A DNA stretch of 64,000 nt, from contig CM035355.1 of assembly GCA_020137815.1 (NCBI GenBank), forward strand, positions 1,181,963-1,245,962. The letters are read 5' to 3'. Below are positions 37,716 through 50,100 of the stretch, one piece after another. The notes under the pieces are model-generated. The model searched no databases. It was not told the origin of the DNA and was given only the letters and a program-made list of their open reading frames with translations. Both the position numbers and the translations under genes were made by a program. The stretch comes from Hormiphora californensis. Taxonomy: Eukaryota > Ctenophora > Tentaculata > Cydippida > Pleurobrachiidae. Numbering within the stretch: the stretch's first letter is position 1; each line of letters begins with the position of its first letter.

Positions 37716-39984
37716 GGTTTCAATGCAGCCACTCCTACCAGCCTGCTTTTTAGGAGGAGACTAAAATCTCTACTTAGAGAAAGAGGATGGAGAGAGAACA
37801 TTGGAGAATACTAAAAAATACTGAATACTATAGTCTGAAGTCAAATAAACTTGAGTCAATGTTTTATGCAGCCTCATTATCTTTTTACCATGTCTTATTT
37901 CCTCTCAGTCCCAGCTAAACATGACGTATGCTCCAGTTGTTTTTGTAAATTCCTGGGCAGGCTGATTTATTCAACTATGTATATTATTATTTGCAGTCCT
38001 TTCGTTTTGGTGGATTCCCGGCTCTACCGCGTACTTTTATCCTTCATCATTCTTGTTGACTGTAAGAGTAACAAGATCTTTTAGTCCTTTTTTTCAATTT
38101 GCCAAATCAGTTATATCAAGACTGCAGGTCTGGTAATTAAATATGTCTAGATACATAATATAATGTGCACTACACATAATTATGGCTATTTATAGCACCC
38201 ATCATCTAAATCAGTACTTACTAAATTTATCACTGAAGCAGCAATGAAAACAAGCTACTCTTTTGTTCTGCACAGTGTCTCGCTAGATCTGCACAATTCG
38301 CTCAGTTGCTGCTAGTACCTCACACAGTAGTAGCTGCTAGTACCCTTTTGTTTGTGTTCATTGCCAGTGGTTTACCAGAACACGCCTCTCGTTTGCGCCC
38401 GTTTGAATTTAGTGGCGCCATTGGTCAAGCTCCTCATGAAAGTTTTGGGAGGGTGAAGGGTTGACACAGAACGCTCCTACCTCTTATTTCTTTCCCCCTC
38501 ATCTCTCGTTCATCATCCTCTCATAGCGTTTACGCTCTCTCTATAGATATATCTATAGATCTCGTAAGATATCTATTCTTTGTTTTTATTGCTATTTGAG
38601 AGCCACTCATACCGTAATACACATCGAGCAGGAAGAGAATATAATATTGATATATTTGGAGCTTCGAGATTTCTATATGGATCAGGATAATTATTATAGA
38701 GAGAAAAACTAGTAGTAAGCTTGAAGTTGGAACTCAATGTGAAAACCTAGAAGTTGAGATGAACATGTATTTTTCACTCTATGGTGTAGTCAAACATGAG
38801 TATGAATGCTGCAAAATGCAATGCACTTGTAGAAGCCTGAAGTCACGGAGTTCAATCTCTACTCCTCTTTCTTTCTATCATTCTCTCTCTGTATCTATAA
38901 TAATTTTAACGAAGCAAACTGTCTTCGCAGTACATTGTGAGATGGGAGGGGTTCCAAGACGCGGCATCTACAGCCTAAACGACAGGAGAGAGGCGCCAGA
39001 AAGGAGTGATCGAGAGATAGAGAGAGAGATAGAGAATAGCTAATCGTATAGATAGGGCATATATATAGAGATAGCTCTACTCTCTATAGAGAGATAGCTC
39101 TGATATCAGCTAGCAAGAGATCTATATCTAGCTCTCTGATCGACTATAGCAGATCGCTAGAGATCTCTGTTTCTCATCTCGGCTCTTCTATCTTCTATAG
39201 AGCAGAGATATCGTCGATCGATCTGTACCTTACACCTTTTCTATCCTTAACAAGGGATGACAGGCTCTCTCAGAGCAGGTCGTGGCAGCACGTGGCCTCC
39301 AAAACTCACTGTTAGATATTGGTCTCTCTCTCTCTCTCCCTCGATCTATATCTCTCCATCGCTGGATACAATACCACGTGCTGCAGCAGCCGCGACAATT
39401 TCTGATCAAATTGAGGGGATCTGGCACGACCACCACCACCACCAATGTACCAACACCAGGTATTTGCTTGTATACAATGTCCCTACAACCAGTTTTATGA
39501 GCGTGTGTCGCCCCTCTCTTTTTTTTTTCTCAAACTTCATATAATATCGTATAACTGAGCCATATTTATACAGTCCCTGGTATTATCCAAAGAGGGGTTA
39601 GATAATGACGGAAAGAGACTTCAGCTTCAATGTATAACGAGAGGAAGAGGTGTCTGATTAGGAAGTTGTCCCCTAGGAACTCTATAAAATTCAAGAGGAG
39701 TCTCTTGCTCGATGATTGTGAAATTTGCATTTAAAACGACACACCGCTCATTGTGATCTCTACAATCTACATGCGATCTGGCAAATCTTCCCTATATTTC
39801 CCGCATACAAAATGGGTCATTGGGGAATCATTCGAGAGAATAAAATTAGACAAATCATTTGGTGAGGGGTAATCATCTGAATGTTGCCTATTGCTGGAAT
39901 TGGTAGAGAGTATTGCACACGCCCCCACTTCCCATACAATTTACCCAAGTCTGGTCACTAACTAACCCTCCCTTTCCCCTCCAG
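36088..39984. other. Intergenic DNA, microsatellites, no supported gene
   Basis: Contains (CT)n at 37129-37157 and 37611-37714, GAGATAGAGACTTG near 36773, two TCACGTGAT sites near 37312-37338 and AT/GA-rich filler around 38500-39250. Short ORFs here look like chance. Confidence 0.5.
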
Positions 39985-40425
39985 GTACACCATGGTAAAG
40001 TTGGCTCATTGTCCCACGTTGATGTTCTCAAGATAACGCCACCCTCCCGGTGCTCCAACGGGCTGTGGTCTTGTCATGTCATTCTGAGGGTATCTAGTCG
40101 GCAAAAAGAGGAGGTTTGGAGTGCCGTGACACTCATCAGTACCCTTCAGGTGAGTGTTTGACATTGTTTATATACTTAGGTCTCATGTGAGACTCCCTAA
40201 ACTTGATCTACTGAAATCTCACAGAGCGTGCTCATTTTGAAATAAGATGACGGTGTGGGCCACATAATCTCAAACAACCTATCCTAACCAACCCCCCTCC
40301 CCACTCAGGGTACGAGATGTGCAGTCAATACTGTCAAGGAGTCTCCCATCCTGGCATCTTTACTTTCCCAAAACTCACCCACACCCGGACATCATCGCTA
40401 CCGACATCAACCACCTGTCTTCTGA
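39985..40425 (+). CDS. Candidate exon pair of an unidentified protein
   Basis: Exon 39985-40149 has an acceptor tccag, donor cag|gtgagt and only one open frame: HGKVGSLSHVDVLKITPP then LWSCHVILRVSSRQ and VWSAVTLISTLQ. A second exon begins after ctcag at 40309. The frame-matched reading (GTRCAVNTVKESPIL) stops at 40425. A longer open frame in another phase, running to 40558, looks equally protein-like (SSEEREIHAECVMSNAWELT). The VW-A-TLI pattern faintly recalls the POP5/Rpp14 fold, but I do not claim it. 5' exons were not found. Confidence 0.35.
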
Positions 40426-40559
40426 AGAGAGAGAGATTCACGCAGAGTGCGTGATGAGTAACGCGTGGGAGCTAACGCGTGAGGTGTGCAGGTGGGGTCA
40501 GAACAACAATGATAGACACTATAGGACATGGATTGTTCAATCTTGTGTGGAAGACTAGC

Positions 40560-40703
40560 TTACTAAGATTGAAAGTGAGGGTTTGACCTCGAGAAAAGGA
40601 ATTGAACATTGGTAAAGTGTTGTTTTTTTAAATCTACCTTTTTACCCATACCGTGATGACTGTTGTTTGTAATGAGTTGTTTTTGATGATTAGAACTCCC
40701 TCT

Positions 40704-40738
<35 letters not shown>

Positions 40739-41441
40739 AGGTTCTATCTCAACTTTCTGTGACTTGTAAGAGTGATATCTTCTTTTTGATGCACTTAAAT
40801 ATTCAAATATTCCAAAATATGCGTGTTTCAGTTTGCTAATGGAATGTCACATCCTCAAAGTGTGTGTATCATTACTGACAAGGTGGTCCAGGATATGGAC
40901 TGTCATTTAGCAATGTTAGATGAGGTCTTGCTCAACGACCACGCCCTACCAGATGGTGGAAGAACTGCAGAGGTGCGCCTGCACTATTCTGTTGCACAAA
41001 GGGAACAAACGCGCGTGGAACAAATGCTGAATAGGGCTACTTTCATTAAAATACAAGTTGCCGCGCGCAACACGAACAACGATCGCGGGAGAAAAGTGCG
41101 TCAGAAAATCGCCACTTGAAGTGCATGGGGGCGTCTCATCTGCTGTTCTCTCGGTGCAACCATTGTTTAGGATGATATCATTCCAAAACCTTTTTCTACG
41201 GCTGGGAGTCCTTTTTGAAAGATAGTATAAATAGCAGTAGCCAGTACACACTTCCGCGTTTGTGTAGTAGAGAGTGGAGACAAAAATAGCCTTTGTTTGT
41301 TAAAGGGAAACATCAAAACAAAAACACACACAGCAAAAACAACACCTCAATACAAAACAGCAGTTATCTGAATTATGAAACTCATTCCAACAGTTTCACG
41401 CCCTATATGGAGGTAAAATAAGTCCACTAGATAATACTAGG
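40560..41441. other. Intergenic DNA
   Basis: Includes a (GT)n run at about 40717-40735. The 98-codon frame at 40823-41119 has no recognisable domain and no splice context. The right part is probably the 3' flank of the TMEM135-like gene. Confidence 0.4.
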
Positions 41442-43860
41442 TCACGAAATGGCAGCCTTGTCCACATTCTTCATAACAACATTTATCAGCTTGCGATCCA
41501 GTTTCCTGTACCTAAAATAGGGAGATAGAGGTAAGAATAAGGGGCCATAAAAAATGACAAATAAGCTGGAGATAGTAAACAAATTAAGAATTCGAGGACT
41601 CTCGCCGAACACAGCGCTCATAAAAAAAGAAAAAGAAAACAAAACCTCACCTGTCGTCTGTAAGGTAGTTGAGGAATGAGGTATAGGAAGGTCTCATAAG
41701 ATGAGGTTCACACACCCCAGTGTGTATAGTAATGGCGGTACTAACTGTAAACAATAATAATACATCATATGGTATCTCTCTTATTATCTGAAGGAGATAA
41801 TTTAATTAGGGATTTAGTTTAATATTAACTTGAATATTGAGACCCGGGAAAATGATCCCATTATGTTATTAAAAAAGTCTCCCACTGAATCAAAGTTTTC
41901 CATAATTACCTCGTCTTGTATCAGCTTCTTGTAAACACACTGGAATGCTCGACAAAAGAAATAGAGGGCGATGGGCCCCGATGGTTCGGGGACAATGGTA
42001 AATGACAGACCAGACACCAAACCTAGGAGGAGAGAGGGAGTTCTGTTAGAGTATTGTACTATCAGGGTGGGGTACAATGGGTATTACTAACTCAAACAAG
42101 AAAGACATGTACCGACCTGCTATAGCGGGTGTAATATTATCATTACACCAATCCTATGGAGAGCACACTCCAACGCCACTACTCCTGCAGTGTAGGCGCC
42201 AACAAATGAGCTGACTCTGGCTAACTCTCTCCTCTTGTGGAGCAGTCTGAATACCTGACGGAGAGACCCCCCTGAACTGAGCAGTCTCACACACATCTGA
42301 AACAGGGAGATGTTAGTGAAGTTAGGGGTATAATATCTCTATTATAATTTGGAGATGAACGTCGAAGTGATGGCCGTTCGTTAGGCGGTATCTAAGCGAC
42401 AGACTGCTCCTTCATAAAACACTTCATATCAGAAGGCCCTTTAGCGCACCCAATGGGTGCGCTAGTGTTGAAAATTATCGAGGTACAACAAACAAGTGTT
42501 AGTAGAGTTTTAGGAAACCTGAATGATAGTGCCCCAGATAACTCCATTGAGTCCCGTATTAACCGCATGACCAATGCATGTCAGTTCGTGTGTACACTTA
42601 GTCGATCTGTAAAGAGAGAGAGAGGGGATTTGTTCTAGGTGTGGTAGACGTATACCAACACCATAGGTACTATGCGTGTCTAAAACCCAGGGTTAATAAT
42701 TCTGGACCACCCTGTACTAACTTGTCACAGTTAGTGTGTTGTTGTATAAACGCGTCCAACATGGCTACCAGGTTTTCCCTGGCTCTTGTTGCTAGTTTCC
42801 AGCCCTGACTAGATGACCCTTCTTTTGAACTCTGACGGGCCGGACAGCACAATAACTTGGTCATTAGCCAGTCCATTGTGTCGTTTATCTTTACCTGGAG
42901 ATAGGAATTACTTGTAGACACTTTACCAGATGGGGGTGGGGGAATATAACTATCTTGTTTCTATCAATAACAAACAACAACAAAGTCTTACCTCTCTATT
43001 TCGGTGAAAGTATGTGAGTACCGCCCCAGATACTGCAAATAATGCTACCTCACCTCCCTTAATTGGGGGTATTAGGTCCCTGTACACAGCCATCTCATAA
43101 AGACACTCTAGTGCTAGAGATGCCATGTATATCGCCAGAATCTCTTGTCTCTGTAGAATAGAGAGAAGGGGTGATTAGGAAATAAAGGATTGAACCCTTC
43201 AGCTGATATGTATTTGGTTTTGAGTCAAAACTTTTGACATTTGAACAGCGCTAAATAGGGTTTGGTTTATCTAGAAAAGTAACATTTAGAAACATAAGGA
43301 AACAGCGCCACAAACTTACTGAGTATTTCTCAATGGGAAGACTGACGAGACTGCCAATTGCGGCAGGTATAGCGGCTACAGTGATTGCTCTGTATTGACC
43401 CAGGAGGCGTCGTATTACACAGTGAGCGGCACACGTCACAAAACAATGGCAGGTCAGGAACGCTGAGGAACCTGTAAAGAAGGTGAAGTGGGGTTTGTGT
43501 AGGAAGGAGAGTGTCAGTAAATATCAGGTCATCTCCTGACCTCGATCAGCAGGTCAGCCAAGTGCCAATTAGATATTATATCAGTATCTATCTCAACTCA
43601 CGTAAGACATCAGGGAATGTTTGCTTCAGACTCTCGCACATTGATTTGTGTTTTAGTAGCTGCGGTAGTAGGTAAAGGGCTGTGTATATCTTCACTGCCT
43701 TGACGCTGCATACAGACAGGAAATGAAGTCCTGCGACATCACATCTCTGGAAGTCAGCGTGCCAGAGGGTGTTACAAGGTAGACCATATACAGGGGGCAC
43801 GAACATAGATTTAGCAGTCCGGAGAAGGCAGTACACCTTGTCAGTCAAGGTACCGGACAT
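41442..43860 (-). CDS. TMEM135: TMEM135-like membrane protein, one frame break
   Basis: Exons in transcription order: 43602-43860, 43320-43471, 42992-43150, 42722-42894, 42117-42296, 41910-42022, 41651-41787 and 41442-41511. They align along TMEM135: an N-terminal Cys-rich part (KAVKIYTALYLLPQLL), then IYMASLALECLYEMAVYR, RRELARVSSFVGAYTAG, PAIAGLVSGLSF, PYDVLLLFTVSTAI, LMRPSYTSFLNYLT and the tail YRKLDRKLINVVMKN. Exon 5 needs one base fewer: the frame reading CALHRI must change to reach DNITPAIAG (about 42140-42155). With that, the product is about 413 residues (human 458). TMEM135 is a multi-pass protein linked to peroxisomes and mitochondrial dynamics. ATG lies 11 bases after an acceptor-like tgcag. 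Confidence 0.85.
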
Positions 43861-44117
43861 GGCGAGGAGAGCTGCACTACATATCTGACATTAATAGTTC
43901 CACTTCCTGGGGTTGATGTGGGAGTTGAGAGAAGGCTCTACTTCGAGATAGTTTCAGAGAACGTAACAGGATACTTTTTTTAGAAAATCTCAATTTTACA
44001 GATTGCAGAACATTTTAAAACAGCCTAGATAAAGGATTCTCTCTGAAGATTAAAAAATCAACACGTTATATTTTGCAACACGGGTAATAATACGAATTCA
44101 TAACATATCGGGACTGC

Positions 44118-46534
44118 CTAGGACCAGATATCTTCACAGTATCGTTTAGTAGTTCTCATTTTCTTCATAAAAACCTCACTCTCCTCTCTACTCCGTCCAG
44201 TCCACTTTCCCACCATCTCCACAAATGCCTCGCACACACCAGCCCCTAACCCTTTAGCATCCCCGCACACATATACCGCTGCTCCTTTATCAACAATTGC
44301 ATTGACCATCTCCTCCCCCTTATCCCTGACCACATCCTGTACATACCTCCACTGACTTCCCTCCTCTCGGGAGAATGCTCGGTACCATGTGTTCAACCTT
44401 TCATTAGACAGGTGTTCCTGGAACTCTTTTTCGTACACTGAATCAAGGGCACGGTACCTGTTACCTGTTATAAGGGTCACGTGACTAGTTGTCACGTGAT
44501 CAACTCCTTCTGTCACGTGATCAACTCCTTCTGTCACGTGATCAAATCCTTCTGTCACGTGATCAACTCCTTCTGTCACGTGATCAACTCCTTCTGTCAC
44601 GTGATCAACTCCTTCTGTCACGTGATCAACTCCTTCTGTCACGTGATCAACTCCTTCTGTCACGTGACTGTATGGTCCTGTCACGTTGTCAAGGAAACCC
44701 AGGAAGGGAGAAACGCCCGTTCCCGCACCAATCAGGATCATATTAGGACCAGGTGAGGAGGGAGGAAGGAAGGAGTTGTTTTTCCGGCGGTAAATATGAA
44801 GATGGGAGGTTGTGGAGAGAGAGGAGAGGTAGGTAGAACAAACACCAGGAAGTGGAGAGGAGAGGGAGGTTGAGTTTCGGATGTTGGTGATGATGTTAAA
44901 CACAAATTTGATACCTGAAACAGAATGCATCAAAGATTGCTTAGCTAATAATAATATTGAAGTCTATATTTTAGTTGTTCTTATTTACCTTGTTCAGTGA
45001 TGCGGGAGACAGAATAATATCGGGGTGTTAGTCTAGGTAGAAACTGGAGAAGTCCAGCAAGACCAGGTTTACAGGAGGGGAATAGTTCCAACAAATCCAG
45101 AAGTGTTAAACCGGGGGAGTATATCATTTCATTCAGATCACTGCTACCCTGACAGAAAATATTTAATGTCTTTCGATAGAGACAATTATATAACGAAGGA
45201 AGAAACGATTATAATTTATACTACTTACCTCTTTAGAAGCAAAGTGTTTCAGCAGATCCCCATCCCTCTTGTCCCCACAGCACTCCCCTAAATACTTGAG
45301 GAATGCTTTCTTAGGTAGACTGTGTACATCTAATGTGTACTTGAAAGCATACCACGGAGTGCACTCCATCAGGATGTGTTTAGGGAGTAATCTAGCCTTT
45401 ACTCCCTCCCCAACTTGTAGCCGATAGGGGGTGTGTGGAGAAAGGGACAGCCGGGAGAGAAGGGTCGTTACCTCACCATCACTGTTCTCACATAACACTC
45501 CAAATGAGTCCCCAGGACCATATTTAGCTGCGGTGGAGGCGATCTCAATCTCAAACACTGATTTCACTAACGGATCACTGGTGAGAGGGGTGACAGAGAG
45601 GACAGGGGCGGGTTCCAGGGGTGTTCCATCTGAGAAAGGGAGTATAAACTTGTCAACTCCATGAGGGAAGGTGTTACTCCACTCCTTTTCTCCACTCCAC
45701 TCTAGACTGTATATCAGTTTAGTTATAACGTTATTAGGCTCTGTTGTTGTTATACTCAGTGCAGCCAACTTATCAGCAAGAGAAGGAGGTGGGGGTGCAG
45801 GTGATAGAATTGCCCGGAGTGGATCCCATAGACCCTCTATCCAGGGCTCAACAATGTGCTCCAAACCAACAGCGTCATCAGCCAACTAAACAAGATAGGG
45901 TAGTGATAATGAGGTATCAGAGGAACAATAACTTTGCAGTGAACGAGATTATCACCTGGTATTCGTAGAATGATTTAGCGCCTCGTTCGGTTAGAAACCT
46001 GTTAAGGGAATTTGGGAAACCACCATAATCCGTGTAGTTCGTATCACCTAGACCTGGCAGAGGAAAGAGAGGTTATCATGTACTGTGATCAATAAATTGC
46101 AAGAGCGAAAAGGTGAAATGGAAACCTTACCCAGTAAAGTATAGTTGAGGTTTGATAAGTCTGGATAATCATGAAGGTTGTTCCAGAACTCCTCAAAGTT
46201 CTCAGGAGGATCACCTTCACCTGTGGAGGAAACAACGAAGACAACCACCTGTAATGAGAGTCATTGGGGGGGGGGATAGCGATATGGGGGCGGGCAGAAG
46301 AATTTTAAAGATTCTAACTCTAAAAAAAGAAAGGTTCCAACTTCAACAGAAGCAATAATGTTGCGGTATGGGTTTATATACCTGTTCCTTCAAAAGATCC
46401 TCGCCAGTAAGGCCCTCAGCGACCTTCAGATCACAGTGTAGACCCTCCCCACAAGAGAGGGCTATTTGTTCACTAATTGCCTCACTTTGTCCAGTCTGGG
46501 AACCGTAGATGAGAAGGAAGCGGAGAGGAGGCAT
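44118..46534 (-). CDS. MTRR: Methionine synthase reductase
   Basis: Exons 46382-46534, 46131-46248, 45956-46053, 45229-45885, 44989-45148 and 44118-44914 join in frame to 660 residues (human about 698). The order is flavodoxin-like FMN domain (YGSQTGQSEAISEQI; SSTGEGDPPENFEEFW; GLGDTNYTDYGG), MTRR-specific ADDAVGLEHIVEPWIEGLW, connecting/FAD domain (GPGDSFGVLCENSDGEV; TPRYYSVS FAD motif; KFVFNI), and NADPH domain (GAGTGVSPFLGFL; VYVCGDAKGLGAGV) ending in DIWS. It transfers NADPH electrons via FAD and FMN to reductively reactivate cob(II)alamin methionine synthase. Between the NADPH loop and LITGNRYRALDSVY, an array of eight HVTEG(V/F)D repeats replaces the family's ordinary loop. ATG lies 9 bases after ccctag. 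Confidence 0.95.
44491..44666. repeat. Coding 21-bp minisatellite in MTRR, each unit with CACGTG
   Basis: Eight units of 21 bases (on the + strand gtcacgtgatcaactccttc plus t), in frame with MTRR and encoding HVTEGVD (one unit HVTEGFD). Each carries TCACGTGA; with flanking copies, ten CACGTG sites lie between 44478 and 44666. Units are nearly identical. Confidence 0.95.
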
Positions 46535-46582
46535 AGAGAGATGCTAGGGAAAGGAGGAACACACTGCAAATGAAGGGATTAA

Positions 46583-47885
46583 GGGTACACCTGGCGTTTT
46601 TCATCATCGAGTGCCCAACCAAATGACTTCACCAGGGTTTAGGTCATACAAAATGGACCTCAAATATGCAATTTTAGCCCTAAAGTCGAATTCATATTTT
46701 TGCTACAGCCTATTTTCAAAGTGGCGTTTTTTCTATTTTTGTTGGAATTTTTAACCTCAGGACGACTTTTTTTGAGATAGAAACATTAAATTCTTGGAAT
46801 TTGAAGAGAATATAAAGGTGAATAAGCCCAAAGAAGGATTTTTGAAATGGAGCTTATTTCTGGCCATGAGAAGGGTTTACTTTTTTGCTTCTTTGACACG
46901 CTGGCTGAGAATGTTCCCATGCTTCATTAGAGATGAAAATCTGGAAATAGTTGCTCAAAACGATTATCTATGTGGCCCAAAAATTTTGGAACTTTCCCGC
47001 CAAAGATGTGGTGTACAGAGCTTGTTTTGTGAAACCCGTCTTTTTGAAAAAGAGAGGAATTCCCTGTATCTCCAAAACGGATGATCGTAGAGACCTAGGA
47101 CCAAGCTTAATCGATTCAGAAGGTCCGATTTTGGGGGGGTCTTCTGAGAGACATTTTGCTCCTACTCCAACCGTTTTTGCTGTAATTGCGAAAAACCAAT
47201 TCTATGAAAAGGGGGGACAACTCTATTCCAGTAGCCTGCTTCGGGCTGATTTCCCTCTTACTTGCTGATAACTTTTTCGCAATTACAGCAAAAACGGTTG
47301 GAGTAGGAGCAAAATGTCTCTCAGAAGACCCCCCCAAAATTGGACCTTCTGAATCGATTAAGCTTGGTCCCAGGTCTCTACGATCATCCGTTTTGGAGAT
47401 ACAGGGAATTCCTCTCTTTTTCAAAAAGACGGGTTTCACAAAACAAGCTCTGTACACCACATCTTTGGCGGGAAAGTTCCAAAATTTTTGGGCCACATAG
47501 ATAATCGTTTTGAGCAACTATTTCCAGATTTTCATCTCTAATGAAGCATGGGAACATTCTCAGCCAGCGTGTCAAAGAAGCAAAAAAGTAAACCCTTCTC
47601 ATGGCCAGAAATAAGCTCCATTTCAAAAATCCTTCTTTGGGCTTATTCACCTTTATATTCTCTTCAAATTCCAAGAATTTAATGTTTCTATCTCAAAAAA
47701 AGTGGTCCTGAGGTTAAAAATTCCAACAAAAATAGAAAAAACGCCACTTTGAAAATAGGCTGTAGCAAAAATATGAATTCGACTTTAGGGCTAAAATTGC
47801 ATATTTGAGGTCCATTTTGTATGACCTAAACCCTGGTGAAGTCATTTGGTTGGGCACTCGATGATGAAAAACGCCAGGTGTACCC
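46583..47885. mobile_element. 1303-bp foldback element with TTAA duplication
   Basis: Ends GGGTACACCTGGCG and its complement, flanked by TTAA (46579-46582, 47886-47889). Long near-perfect inverted arms of about 600 bases. Same family as 29880-31270: shared tgcaattt-agtcgaattcat and cttctgagagacattttgct blocks. The 96-133 codon ORFs occur in both arms and reflect symmetry only. Confidence 0.85.
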
Positions 47886-47889
47886 TTAA

Positions 47890-47944
47890 ATAGTAGGAAG
47901 TAGTTGGGGTGAAACAAAACTTGTTTATCCTGTGAGCATGGGAG

Positions 47945-47986
<42 letters not shown>

Positions 47987-48368
47987 TGGGGGAGCCGGGA
48001 GAGAGATAATATATACCATCTAAGATGAACGACATGCAATACAGGATATAACCAGTTTAGCCGGAGGATAAGCCGAATAAATATCATTTCTTGTGGATAA
48101 AAATTGTAAAAATAATACAATGGCAAATAACACAGCTTCAATATTACGATTGATTGATGTAACTAGGGGAGTAGTACTTGGGCCCGAAACGGCGAACACA
48201 AGTGACAAGTTTGTCATAGTAGAAGCAGGGGAGGGACGTAACGCCCAATAATCTAGTAGTGGTATAGAGGATTCGATATTAACCGGCTACATAAATACTA
48301 AATTAATATCACCAGTTCTTTTTTACTGAATATGTGTGCTAAAATAACTCTAGCACAGTTTTCTCGCT
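47890..48368. other. Intergenic DNA between MTRR and CMTR1
   Basis: A short GA-rich run (about 47945-47990) and AT-rich sequence. It presumably includes the CMTR1 3' UTR. Confidence 0.5.
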
Positions 48369-50100
48369 TCATCTTTGGTCAACAGTTTTCTGTTTGACAG
48401 GCTGTACCCGATTCAAGAAGGACTCCAGGAGTTTGTCTGAGACGGCTTCTCGTTGCAGGATCTGGCCCCACACAGGGGCATCCCATGGCCAAATTAGGGA
48501 GCTTGTTCTGGTGTAACTAGAGGAGAGAAGGGGCGTTACTAGGGGGTGTAACTAAGGGGTGGGGGTTTCACTGTTACTAGGGGGTGTTACTAGGGGGTGT
48601 TACTAGGGGGTGTAACTAGGGAAGATCATGGGTATAATTATGGGGTATTATGGTGTGTTACTAGGGAGGGAAGTGTTGTACCTAAAGTCAGCAGCTGCCT
48701 CAGCCGGCCACTGGTACTGGGACTCCCTTGTTTTGGCGTTGAAAAAGTAAAACTTCTTCAGCTTACTGCTTAGTTCCATGTTCCACGGTTCTGGTGGGGA
48801 AAGGGGGGAGGGTTAGATCTTGAAAAGACTCATTTTAAACAGAAGTTACACTATCTTTCATACATGAGTATCATAACCTATTTTATGGAAGTCAGTATAC
48901 TGTCTGACAGACAGCCCCACCTTTAATGTGTCGTATCAGCATCATCCCCCTGACCAACATCTTCTTGTCCTTGATACAGTGGGCTAGTCGGGGTGTGGAG
49001 TGACCCTTGACGTGTTGCACTACTAGGGATGATGTCATGGTGTAGAAGTTCTCAACTCGCAGCGGCCGAACTGGCATCACTTCCTGCCACCTTTTGTAGC
49101 TCTCTTTTCGGATCTGGGGGTAAAGAGGGGAAATATAACAACTCAGTTATGAATAGAAGTGATCTGCTGGACAAATAAAACGTTAATTCATTACTCACCG
49201 TCAGACAGAGTTTCTCCAGCAGGATCTGTCTCTCGCTGTAAGGTTTCTGATACACATCCTGTCCTCCCAGTACTATACCATCAGTTAGTACTACACAGTG
49301 AGTCCTCATTCCTCCAGTATCTCCCTGGAACACCTCCGCCACCTGAAATTAATTTGTTTAGAGTCCTCCTGTTACACCCGTCCTTGGAGCACAGGAGACG
49401 AGGTTTACCCATCAACCCCATTTGACAGAGTCTTTCCAGGCTATCAATTATCACCCAACATGGTATATGTTAGTGCCCCCCCCCCCTCCCCGATATATAT
49501 CACCCTCCTACCTGGGCCTCCACTATGGTATCCTTTGGCAGCTCAATATGTATCCGCTGGTCTCTGATCCAACTCTGCTGCTCTGCACTGAAAACGAACA
49601 CATTCCTCCCTCCCTGAGAGAGAAGGAGGACGGGCTGCCCATAGTTCAGATGACACTTCCAGCTGTATTTGCTGCTGAAGGAAACTACATTCTCCGGGTT
49701 GAGAAGTGATGGTTGTCCTTTAAACAGAGAGGGATTTAGTAGTCGGACTGCTGTCTCTAGCGGGGACTCTTTTTGTTTCTTTTTCCGGGTCTCGTTGGGG
49801 ATCTCCCACTTCCGCAGACAGACTTCTCTGATCTCCTGATAAAAAAATGCTCTTAGTATACTAAAACAAAATAATACTGTATAATCTTGTTTCAACAGAA
49901 TCTGATGATAAAGTTGTCCTACAAAAAGAACCCCTTACATTTTGGTTGGATACCCTCAAATTAGGATTCCGTACGTATGCCCTTAGTTTCTGTAAGTTAT
50001 ATAACTGGTTCTCTCCAATTGTGTCATTGCTTGTTGACACATAACGGCAGAACTCAGCGTCAGATAGGTAGTGAGACTCTGGTACCACATGCTGAACGTC
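48369..50100 (-). CDS. CMTR1: Cap-specific mRNA 2'-O-methyltransferase 1, C-terminal half
   Basis: Exons in order: 49939-50100, 49512-49835, 49199-49342, 48921-49113, 48682-48790 and 48369-48507, all in phase and ending VKQKTVDQR-stop. The sequence follows CMTR1: DVQHVVPESHYLSDAEFCRY, EIREVCLRKWEIPNE, the guanylyltransferase-like region (ELPKDTIVEAQVAEVFQG, VLTDGIVLGGQDV, KSY-type linker) and the C-terminal WW-type module EPWNMELSSKLKKFYFFN. CMTR1 methylates the first transcribed nucleotide of capped nuclear RNA; the WW module contacts RNA polymerase II. The catalytic Rossmann half must lie upstream, in the minisatellite and corrupted region; one broken piece is visible at 53080-53306. The intron after 50100 is filled with a 38-bp minisatellite. 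Confidence 0.9.
48510..48680. repeat. Short ttactagggggtgt repeats in a CMTR1 intron
   Basis: Irregular tandem copies of ttactagggggtgt in the last CMTR1 intron. Confidence 0.7.

Noticed and set aside
40823-41119. 98-codon ORF after the candidate exon pair
   Set aside because: No domain, no splice signals and no neighbour support.
46794-47674. Pairs of 90-130 codon ORFs inside the foldback elements (also 17547-18127, 25488-26195, 30000-31150, 33126-34216, 61650-62431)
   Set aside because: The same arm read in both directions; they mirror each other and have no domain.
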